In this document: positions 31,843-40,600 of the stretch, in pieces | How positions within the stretch are numbered: the stretch's first letter is position 1 | Layout: each line of letters starts with the position of its first letter | Assembly: GCA_002310235.1 (NCBI GenBank) | Contig: DBYO01000019.1 | Span: forward strand, 37,213-94,520 | DNA length: 57,308 bases | Source: Bacteroidales bacterium UBA1184 | Lineage (GTDB): Bacteria > Bacteroidota > Bacteroidia > Bacteroidales > ML635J-15 | Reading direction: 5' to 3' | The notes under the pieces: model-generated | Told to the model about the DNA's origin: nothing | Database searches by the model: none | The model's input: only the letters and a program-made list of their open reading frames with translations | Made by a program: the position numbers and the translations under genes

Positions 31843-34488
31843 CTACTTTTTTAACAATACTATTTTTGTCAGCATATTTGTACCATCAACACGCATGAAA
31901 TATACGCCATCGGGACAATCGGAGAAATCAACTCTAAAATCGGCAGAATCGATACCGACAGACTTAACCATACGTCCATAAACATCATATACACAAAGAG
32001 TTGAGCCTGTCATCTGCTCTGACACTACCACATTCACATAACCATCCGAAGGATTTGGGTAGGCTGCAATTGCAATACGTTCGTCCGACACCGATTGCTC
32101 GCCGATACCGCTCATACATTTGTTGCTAACATCAATTCTACTAATGAAAAGATCAGAATTTTTTCCATTTTTTGCCTTGAAGCTAATTAAAACATCGCGA
32201 CCACGGAAGTCGGATAGAGAAACCGACACTGTATCAAATTCCGACACATCTTGTGGAACGTAATAATTTTTATAGCTACCAGTACTACCCTCCTGGGTGT
32301 ATAAACCTGCCGCTCCATTTCCCCATATAGTTTGTGGCGATGATTCACCACAATCGGTACTTATTTGTACAAAAAGTGAATCTTTCAACGAACTAGACAT
32401 TCTGCGCTTGTATGCATATACGAAATTAAGATACAATGAATCGGCATCAGGCAACGTTATCTTTGGAATATATACATAATCATTGTCTTTCGAAACATCA
32501 TTATTGCGGAACGAATAACTGAGAGCATCGTACTGTAGGCTATCGCCCCACTTTGCCATAGTCCAAGTCTTTTTTTCGTTTGGATTTTCAACAATAAACA
32601 TGTGATCGGCAAAAGTATTACCTTCTGTGAAATCATCAACGTACGGAAAATCGGTCTGATAGTACTTCTTGAATCTTAACATGCTACTATTATTATAGGT
32701 ATCGTACTCGACGCCGTAAGTCATCGACGAAACCACAGCACGTAGCTCGTTTAATCCGCCATGCAATGGTACTTCTGGCACTTCGTATTCGTAGTTAACA
32801 TTTGTTCCTGCTGCAACATCGTGCCATGTTTTAGTAGCAATAATACTGTCGCCAGAATATACTTGCAGTACCACATCGCCAGCATCGTCTATACCATTAT
32901 TAAATAATGTTGCAAATACTCGCGGAACGCTCTCCAAACAAGTGGTTGTATCAGAATTTACCGTAACACCACCATACGACATGCTAAGTTTAACGCTAAT
33001 GTCAAAATCCTCGCTTATAGGCGACACTGGAGTGAAATTACTCGACAGGTAATTGTATGCAGCCAAAACATCTATCATACCCATTCCGTAGGTGTTATCC
33101 TCGCCATCGACGCCAAGGTCTATCGCCGAATAATACAAAGCTTCCTTAAGTTCCCTTGCCGAAGCCATCGGGAAAGCTTCTGCCAAGAGTAGCAATGCTC
33201 CCGACACATGCGGACAAGCCATCGAAGTTCCCTGCAGTGCATTGTAGCCATCAAAACCTACACACGAACGTACGTTCACACCAGGAGCCGAAACTTCTGG
33301 CTTTATCTTCAGCGATGATTCTTCATCGACACATGGCGTAGGACCGCGGCTCGAAAAATCAGCCGCTACACTATTCGAATTTACTGCAGCAATTGCCATC
33401 GGATTTACAATATTATATGCAAGCATTGCTGGATAGCCAGTCGTAGCAGCGTTCGGACCTTCGTTGCCAGCCGAGAACGGAGAGCAAATTCCTGCAGCTT
33501 CCAAAGTTTCAACTATCGAATTTTCGGGAAGCGAACAAGCGCCAAATTCCTCCGCCAAATCGTAACTGTAGCCCCAAGAATTGTTTATCACTCGCGGAAC
33601 ATCACTGGTAGTATTTTCGTCGCCATCGGGATTCAACACCCACTGGTAAACCGTAAAGAACTGACTTACCGTAAGCAATTCGGCAGTAGTGCTTGCAACA
33701 GGGTCGCAAGCAATCCATTTGGCATTGTATGCAATGCCTATAGTGTCGTGAGTGGCCCTATCAAGTCCCATCACAGTACCTGTGGTGTGTGTTCCGTGGC
33801 ACGACGAAGCATTGTCGCGTGGATATTCGTGACGCATTCCGTACCAGCATTGCGACTGCGGGAAATAATTGCCAGCATAGTTGGTACTAATAGCAGGATG
33901 TTCAGGGTTAACGCCTGTATCAATACTAAGCATCAACACATTGCGGCCAGTATAACCCAAAGCCCACATTGCAGGCGCGTTTATTGCGCGTACGCCCCAC
34001 TCCACTCCATCAACCGAACGTGGTGCATTTTCTGTAACCACGGTCGTTCCGTCAACAATCGTATATCGTGAAGCATTTAGGTCAATATATGTTACCTCCT
34101 CAAAACCTGCAATCTGCATAATAACATCGCTACGGACCTTCATGTTCACGGCATTTACAATCCAAAAATCTTCCATTTCAGCTATAGCCGAAGGATTTGC
34201 CTTATCCAATGGCTCAATATGCCTCATAAACTTAGAATACGACTTATCGTGGTTGCGTTTCAGCATAGCCGTAACACCTTTCACACGTGTATCGAAGTCG
34301 GCATGATAGTTGTCGAACTGAGATGCCAGATCAGAAATTGACTCTGCATTTTCGAAGAAAACGTTCACATCAAGGTATTCTGTATCACCGTTTTTCATTG
34401 CATCCAACAAGGCCGGACTTACGACAAACTGCGCCATCGAAAGCAATGAAAAGAAAACCAACGTTACAAGTAAAAGTACCTTTTTCAT
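31843..34488 (-). CDS. T9SS-secreted subtilisin-like serine protease
   Basis: This S8 protease has the catalytic triad D190 (SIDTG), H231 (HGTHTTG) and S422 (GTSMACPH), with N303 (NNSWG) as the oxyanion residue. Residues 1-19 are a signal peptide. About 20-160 form an inhibitor_I9-like propeptide. After the catalytic domain come Ig-like and MAM-like beta domains (to about 800), then a T9SS type A sorting domain (AAYPNPSDGYVNVVV ... VYDVYGRMVKSV ... IVLLKK). It should be released or lipid-anchored at the surface. It lies 22 bases after mtaB on the same strand, so it may be read from that promoter as well. Confidence 0.92.
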   Translation of the reverse strand: MKKVLLLVTLVFFSLLSMAQFVVSPALLDAMKNGDTEYLDVNVFFENAESISDLASQFDNYHADFDTRVKGVTAMLKRNHDKSYSKFMRHIEPLDKANPSAIAEMEDFWIVNAVNMKVRSDVIMQIAGFEEVTYIDLNASRYTIVDGTTVVTENAPRSVDGVEWGVRAINAPAMWALGYTGRNVLMLSIDTGVNPEHPAISTNYAGNYFPQSQCWYGMRHEYPRDNASSCHGTHTTGTVMGLDRATHDTIGIAYNAKWIACDPVASTTAELLTVSQFFTVYQWVLNPDGDENTTSDVPRVINNSWGYSYDLAEEFGACSLPENSIVETLEAAGICSPFSAGNEGPNAATTGYPAMLAYNIVNPMAIAAVNSNSVAADFSSRGPTPCVDEESSLKIKPEVSAPGVNVRSCVGFDGYNALQGTSMACPHVSGALLLLAEAFPMASARELKEALYYSAIDLGVDGEDNTYGMGMIDVLAAYNYLSSNFTPVSPISEDFDISVKLSMSYGGVTVNSDTTTCLESVPRVFATLFNNGIDDAGDVVLQVYSGDSIIATKTWHDVAAGTNVNYEYEVPEVPLHGGLNELRAVVSSMTYGVEYDTYNNSSMLRFKKYYQTDFPYVDDFTEGNTFADHMFIVENPNEKKTWTMAKWGDSLQYDALSYSFRNNDVSKDNDYVYIPKITLPDADSLYLNFVYAYKRRMSSSLKDSLFVQISTDCGESSPQTIWGNGAAGLYTQEGSTGSYKNYYVPQDVSEFDTVSVSLSDFRGRDVLISFKAKNGKNSDLFISRIDVSNKCMSGIGEQSVSDERIAIAAYPNPSDGYVNVVVSEQMTGSTLCVYDVYGRMVKSVGIDSADFRVDFSDCPDGVYFMRVDGTNMLTKIVLLKK

Positions 34489-34510
34489 ATTTAATAGTTT
34501 TTTAGTTATA

Positions 34511-35803
34511 TCATTTTAAAATTTCTGCTTCAACCACATCATCGTCAACGACTTTAGTCAACGTCACAGGACAAATCCTATTTATGAGCTCCTTGTCGTA
34601 TGGCACCGCAACTCTAATATAATTATCGGTATAGCCAAACATCATGCCACCCTTTTTTGCCGACTCGAACAGCACTTCGTGCACAGATCCAAGCCTTGAA
34701 GCAACAAAATCACTGTGCTTCCGTTCGCAAATTGACTTTATAACATTGGCTCGCTCCTGCTTCTGCTTGGCTGTCACACGCGGTGTAAACTTCAAAGCCC
34801 TCGTGCCTTCCCTTTCGGAATACTGGAACTGATGGATAAATGAAATATCGAGCGAGTTGACAAAATCAACGGTCTTTTCAAACATTTCGGGAGTCTCGCC
34901 GTTCACACCCACAATAAGATCGATACCAATAAAAGCATCAGGAATAAGTTTTTTCACAAGTTCAATCTTGTGACGATACAATGCAGTATCGTAACGACGA
35001 CCAATGAGTTTCAGCAACTCGTCACACCCCGACTGTAAGGGAATATGGAAATGCGGCATCATCTTTGGCTCGGTCGCAACATATTCTATTATTTCGTCGG
35101 TTAGCAAATTGGGTTCGATGCTACCGATACGGAAGCGCTCGATGCCATCCACAGCAGCCACAGCTTTCAACAGTTGCAAAAAGTTTTCGCCAGTAGTCTT
35201 GCCGAAGTCACCGATGTTAACACCAGAAATTATGACCTCTTTCATTCCATCTGCGGCAAGCGACTTCACCTGCTCTACGCACTCTGCAATTGATGGATTT
35301 CGACTGCGTCCACGAGCATATGGAATTGTACAGTAAGCACAGAAATAGTCGCAACCGTCCTGCACTTTCAGGAAAGCGCGAGTGCGGTCTCCCTTGGAGA
35401 AAGCAGGAACAAAGGTTTTCATATCGTTGTGAGGCGTAGTACTGATAGCAACTTCCTGCGAATTTTCGGCACTGTCGATTATTCGCTCAATTTCTGCCTT
35501 ATTGTTTACACCGAACACATATTTCACGCCAGGAAGAGCAGCTACTTCATCGGGCTTAAGTTGTGCATAACAACCTGTCACGATTATTATAGCATCGGGA
35601 TTGAGAGAATGTGCACGAGCCACAGCGTTGCGTCCCTTGCGGTTGGCGTTTGACGTCACCGAACACGAGTTAAGCACATAGAAGTCCGCTTTCTGCGAAA
35701 AAGGCACGACCTTAAATCCGCGCTCTATGAAAAAGCGGGAGATTGTCGATGTTTCGGCAAAATTGAGGCGGCAGCCAAGAGTACAGAAAGCAACGGTTTT
35801 CAT
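34511..35803 (-). CDS. mtaB: tRNA (t6A37)-C2 methylthiotransferase MtaB
   Basis: This radical SAM methylthiotransferase converts t6A to ms2t6A at position 37 of tRNAs. The UPF0004 domain cluster cysteines are C11, C47 and C78 (CTLGCRLN, NSCSVT, GCYA). The radical SAM cluster is C151-x3-C155-x2-C158 (CDYFCAYC), followed by PYARGRSR. A short C-terminal TRAM-like region follows. The spacing and the RGRSR motif point to MtaB rather than MiaB or RimO. The ATG at 35803 is preferred over an adjacent upstream TTG. It lies after a repeat cluster and ahead of the subtilase gene. Confidence 0.93.
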   Translation of the reverse strand: MKTVAFCTLGCRLNFAETSTISRFFIERGFKVVPFSQKADFYVLNSCSVTSNANRKGRNAVARAHSLNPDAIIIVTGCYAQLKPDEVAALPGVKYVFGVNNKAEIERIIDSAENSQEVAISTTPHNDMKTFVPAFSKGDRTRAFLKVQDGCDYFCAYCTIPYARGRSRNPSIAECVEQVKSLAADGMKEVIISGVNIGDFGKTTGENFLQLLKAVAAVDGIERFRIGSIEPNLLTDEIIEYVATEPKMMPHFHIPLQSGCDELLKLIGRRYDTALYRHKIELVKKLIPDAFIGIDLIVGVNGETPEMFEKTVDFVNSLDISFIHQFQYSEREGTRALKFTPRVTAKQKQERANVIKSICERKHSDFVASRLGSVHEVLFESAKKGGMMFGYTDNYIRVAVPYDKELINRICPVTLTKVVDDDVVEAEILK

Positions 35804-35811
35804 CAATTAAT

Positions 35812-35912
35812 AATTAACAATGGATAATTTACAATGTATAATGGGAGAAAAGGCTGAACCTTGAACATTAAACATTGAACCTTGAACGTGAAACCTAGAA
35901 ACCAGAAACCTT
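35812..35912. repeat. Intergenic repeat cluster overlapping the dapA stop
   Basis: The cluster contains AATTAATAATTAACAATGG-type AT repeats, then TTGAACATTAAACATTGAAC and GAAACCTAGAAACCAGAAACC. On the minus strand the last part reads GGTTTCTGGTTTCTAGGTTT and carries the last codons and TAG of dapA. Confidence 0.78.
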
Positions 35913-36788
35913 TTTCAACCTCTCTATATCGTCTGCAATCTTCGCATACAAATCGTCGCTGACATTTACCAGCGGCAGACGAAGTACATTCTGGATTACA
36001 CCCATCTGAGCCAAGTAAGCCTTTACGCCAGCAGGATTGCCTTCTGCAAACATCAGGCGGACAGTCGGCAGTAACTTGTAGTGCAACTTCCTTGCCTGCT
36101 CGAAATCGCCATTGAGGGCAAAATTCACCATCTGCGACAATTCGCGCGGAAAAGCGTTTGCCACAACCGAAATCACGCCCTTAACGCCAGCAGCCATCAG
36201 AGGAAGCGTAAGACCATCGTCGCCGGAAATCACAGTAAAGCGTTCAGGCTTGTTCTCCACCACGCGCATAATCTGGTCAACCGAACCCGAAGCCTCCTTC
36301 ACAGCAATTACGTTTTCGCAATCGCGAGCAAGGCGGCAAATAGTTTCAGGCGAAATATTAACGCCAGTACGTCCAGGAATGTTGTACAAAATCACAGGTA
36401 CAGGCGAGACATCGGCAACATGAGCAAAATGTGCATACAGACCATTCTGCACTGGTTTGTTGTAGAACGGCGATGCCGTCAAAAGTCCATCGATTCCACT
36501 AAAATCGAAGTTACGAATACTTTCAAGCAGATCGGCGGTATTGTTTCCGCTCATTCCAACCATAATTGGCACACGGCCTGCGATTTCCTTCTTTGCAAAG
36601 TCGATCACCCGGCAGCGTTCCTCTGCCGAAAGGCAAGGTGTTTCACCTGTAGTTCCCATTACCAATACATAGTCAACACCGCCGTCAACCACATTGGCAA
36701 GCAAACGCGAAAATGCCACATAATCGACATTTCCATTAATATCAAAAGGCGTAACCAACGCCACACCTGTTCCTACAAATTTACTCAT
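35895..36788 (-). CDS. dapA: 4-hydroxy-tetrahydrodipicolinate synthase
   Basis: DapA condenses pyruvate with aspartate semialdehyde in lysine and diaminopimelate synthesis. The Schiff-base lysine is K164 (VIAVKEASGS), with Y135 and R140 in LYNIPGRTG and the TT pair at 46-47 in MGTTGETP. Length (297) is typical. Its ATG overlaps the end of the DUF6913 gene by 8 bases, so they form an operon. The C-terminal VSGF and the stop codon are encoded by an intergenic GGTTTCTGGTTTCTAG repeat. Confidence 0.96.
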   Translation of the reverse strand: MSKFVGTGVALVTPFDINGNVDYVAFSRLLANVVDGGVDYVLVMGTTGETPCLSAEERCRVIDFAKKEIAGRVPIMVGMSGNNTADLLESIRNFDFSGIDGLLTASPFYNKPVQNGLYAHFAHVADVSPVPVILYNIPGRTGVNISPETICRLARDCENVIAVKEASGSVDQIMRVVENKPERFTVISGDDGLTLPLMAAGVKGVISVVANAFPRELSQMVNFALNGDFEQARKLHYKLLPTVRLMFAEGNPAGVKAYLAQMGVIQNVLRLPLVNVSDDLYAKIADDIERLKKVSGF

Positions 36789-37326
36789 ATTTAATGTTCT
36801 CCAAATAATGCATTACCTGTTTCACCAATTCCTCAACGCTCGTATTTTCCTCGTCAAGGCTAATCATCACGTCGAGCAAATCGGAATTTTTCTCGCTGTA
36901 CAAACCGACCTTAAAACCTGCCTTCGAGCACAATTTCACGTACGATAGAGGTATCTTTTCGTCGATATCGAGGCAAATCAGAATATCGAAATCTGCAATG
37001 CAGAATTCAGCGATTGCCTCCTCAGGAGGAAATCCCAACCTATCCAAGTCCTTTCGGCAGAAAAACGAAAATTCAAGCGGTTGGATATGAAAATCCGACA
37101 ATTCTTCGCTATCCACATATCCGAGAGCCTTGACGACAGGAATGGTATTTTTAAGCTTGAAAAGCAATCTGCGTACAACATCGAACTGAGCCTCATCGGT
37201 TGCATCGTACAATATACCAATCTTGTTTGCAAGTTCCAAACCGCAAGCACGGACACGCCTACTCTCGCCCCCCCGAGCCTTCTGCAATCTGCGATTGGCC
37301 AATCTCGTCTTTATAGATTCAAACAT
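36781..37326 (-). CDS. DUF6913 family protein
   Basis: The ~181-residue soluble protein starts with a basic helix (MFESIKTRLANRRLQKARGG) followed by an alpha/beta domain with strands GILYDATD, VKALGYVDSEE, FDILICLDIDE and FKVGLYSEK, the appearance of the Bacteroidetes-specific DUF6913 family. The function is unknown. The ATG at 37326 is preferred to an in-frame GTG two codons upstream because the -7 element TATCTTTG abuts that GTG. It is the first gene of a two-gene operon with dapA, a pairing worth noting for function prediction. Confidence 0.75.
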   Translation of the reverse strand: MFESIKTRLANRRLQKARGGESRRVRACGLELANKIGILYDATDEAQFDVVRRLLFKLKNTIPVVKALGYVDSEELSDFHIQPLEFSFFCRKDLDRLGFPPEEAIAEFCIADFDILICLDIDEKIPLSYVKLCSKAGFKVGLYSEKNSDLLDVMISLDEENTSVEELVKQVMHYLENIKYE

Positions 37327-37331
37327 AGGCA

Positions 37332-37339
37332 CAAAGATA
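37332..37339 (-). promoter_or_regulatory. -7 promoter element for the DUF6913-dapA operon
   Basis: TATCTTTG on the minus strand ends five bases before the ATG, implying an almost leaderless mRNA. Confidence 0.55.
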
Positions 37340-37583
37340 CAATAATTTGATGATTTAAAAATTCAAAAATTTAAAGATTTAGTTCGTTGTGATAAAGGTT
37401 GCTTACGCAGATTTTAAAATACAAAAAAATGGATTTACAATTGTAGATTTTATATTGTAGTGATTACTGCGATGCAGCAAACCACGTCGCCGCCTCAACA
37501 AAAAACGGATTGTTGAATTTTTAAATTTTTAAATATTTGAATATTTTTTTGAATCTTTCTTCTTCCATTCAAATAAAAATCAT

Positions 37584-37591
37584 TATCTTTA
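37584..37591 (+). promoter_or_regulatory. Possible -7 element for the SprB-repeat gene
   Basis: TATCTTTA differs from TAnnTTTG at one position and lies 29 bases before the ATG. The rest of 37340-37583 is AT-rich with poor ATTTAAAAATTT-type repeats and shows no gene. Confidence 0.4.
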
Positions 37592-37620
37592 ACCGTTTTT
37601 TTTTACAGAGGCACATTTTG

Positions 37621-40600
37621 ATGATACGCAAATATATATTAACACTCCTAATCCTTACAATAACTTTGTCGGGCAAGCACTTGTTCGCCCAGTACGAATT
37701 CATTGAGAACAAAGGGCAATGGCACGAAAACGTAAACTTCAAAATGGAACTAAACGACGGTGCACTTTTCATAGAGGACAACGGCATAACATTCAACATT
37801 ACCGACATAAAAATGGGGCACCACTCGCACGCTCACGACGAATACGAATGGCACGACGACAATGCCGTTGGTCGCGGACATGCTTACAAAGTTGCCTTCA
37901 AAAATTCGAAAAAACCGCAGAAAATATCGTCTTCAGATGCCACAACCGACTACTGCAACTATTTCATCGGCAGCGACGAATCAAAATGGGCCTCGCATGT
38001 GCGCAAATTCCGCAAAGTGGAATACACTGGCATATACAACGATATAGACATCCGATACTCGTCCGACGGTCGCGGCATGAAATACGACTTCATAGTTCAT
38101 CCAGACGGAAACTACAAGGAGATTCAGCTCGAATACCTTGGCACCGACGGCATTGATGTCAAAGATGGAGTACTGATAGCACACACAACCATTCGCGACA
38201 TTATGGAATATACGCCTAAAGTCTATCAAATTATCAATGGCGACACCATAAACTTAAGTTGCGAATACGTCTTGCACAAAAACATAGTAAGCTACAAGAT
38301 TTCGGACAACTACAACAAGAACTACGACCTCATAATCGACCCGTCGCTAGTATTCTCGACCTACACAGGCTCAACTGGCGACAACTGGGGATTCACCGCC
38401 ACCTACGACTACAACGACAACGTTTTCTCGGGCGGAATTGTCTTTTCTACAGGCTATCCTACAAGTACTGGTGCATATCAAGTAACATACGCCGGAGGCA
38501 CACCATGGGCAGACAACGCCACAAGCTACCTCGAAGGCTGCGACGTCGGTATTATCAAATACAATGCAACAGGCACTAACAGAATATATGCCACTTACCT
38601 TGGCGGTCACAACGGACAGGAAATGCCTCATAGCCTTGTAGCTACCGAAAGCAACCAACTCGTAGTAATGGGTACCACAGGCTCACCCGACTTCCCAACC
38701 ACGGCTAACGCTTTCGACCGTACATTCAACGGAGGCACAAGCGTAACTTACGACAATGTAATCGGCTTCCACAACGGAGTCGATATTTTCGTATCGAAAC
38801 TTTCAGAAGACGGGTCGCAACTCATAGGCAGCACCTACGTCGGAGGCTCAGGCAACGATGGGCTTAACTTCAAAGCATCATATACACAACCAGACCCGAC
38901 AACAGGAATCAACTATATAGAAATGCACGGAAACGACTCGCTGTACTACAATTATGGCGACGGTGCCCGTGGAGAGGTCGTAGTAAGCAACAAATCACAA
39001 ATTTATGTCGGAACAAACACTTTCTCATCCGATTTTCCATCGGGCATAAACGAAGGCTTCCAACCTGTGGCGGGCGGCAAACAAGATGGCGTTGTATTCG
39101 CACTTAGCTCCGACTTGTCGCAGCTGGCATGGAGTTCGTACCTCGGCGGCTCACAAGACGATGCCATATTCAGCATCTCGCTCGACGACAACGAAAATGT
39201 TTTTGTAACTGGTGGAACCACATCGACCGACTACCCCACTACAGCAAATGCCTACAACACGACCTTCAATGGTGGCAGCACCGATGCTTTTGTCGCAAAA
39301 ATCGCCCACAACGGCACATTCTTGCTCACATCATCGTTTTTCGGCTCGCCAGCCTACGACAACGCCTACTTCGTCCGCACCGACCACAACGACAAAGTTT
39401 ATATTTGCGGACAAACAAAATGCGGAGGTACGACCTTGGTGCAAAATGCCGGCTATTATGTAGCCAATAGTGGTCAGTTTATCACAAAATTCAACAACGA
39501 TATTACCTCTGTTGAATGGTCAACCCAGTTCGGCACAAACACCGGCAAGCCCAACATCTCGATAACCGCCTTTGCTGTAGATGTATGCAACCGTGTTTAC
39601 CTCTCGGGCTGGGGACGAGAATGGCCTTTCAACTACTACGATGCTCAAGCACATTATTATACTTGGGATCAAGAATTCGGAACCAAAAACATGCAAGTTA
39701 CCCCCGACGCAATTCAGGACACCACCGACGGCATGGACTTTTATGTGCTTGTACTAAACGAAGACGTAAGTGCATTGGAATACGCAACATTTTTCGGGGA
39801 ACTGCGATATACAGGATGCGGCTCGTCGGGACGCGACCATGTAGATGGAGGCACTAGCCGCTTCGACAAAAAAGGACATATAATACAATCGGTATGCGCT
39901 AGTTGCGGAGGTTGCCAAATGTTTCCTATAAGCCCAGCAGACGTATGGTCAACAAGCAACAACTCGACCAACTGCAACAACGCCGTATTCAAAATTAGAA
40001 TAATTGAAAACCTAGCCGAAGCCAATTTCAACCCCGTTCCTGTAGGCTGCGCTCCTTACAACGTGCAATTCGAGAACACCTCGCAGGGAACTTCGTTCCT
40101 ATGGAATTTTGGTGACGGAACAACATCGACACTTACTAATCCGTCGCATACATACTCCAATGGCGGCACATATACAGTAACTCTAATCGCTTACGACCCG
40201 TCGAGTTGCAACATGACCGACACCATAAGACGAAGCGTAACCGTAGTATCTCCAAATCCGTCAACCCTCGACAACATAACAAGTTGTCCTGGCGAAAGTG
40301 TGATTATTGGTCCTGAAACGGACTATCCAGAAGGCACAACTTTCGAATGGATACAAGGAAGCGGATTTAGCAACCCCAATGCACAAAACCCAAGTGTAAC
40401 TCCAACGCAAACCACAACATATACCCTTGTTGCTCAGGGTGTATGCAACGACACCGTAACACAAACCGTAAATGTAATAACCCCTGTCGTAGGTTTAAGC
40501 ACCTCAAACGACACGACAATTTGTCCCGGAGGTTCGGCTACTCTGCAAGTTTTCCCCACAGGTAATGCTGTTGCATGGGAATGGGCATACGACAACAATT

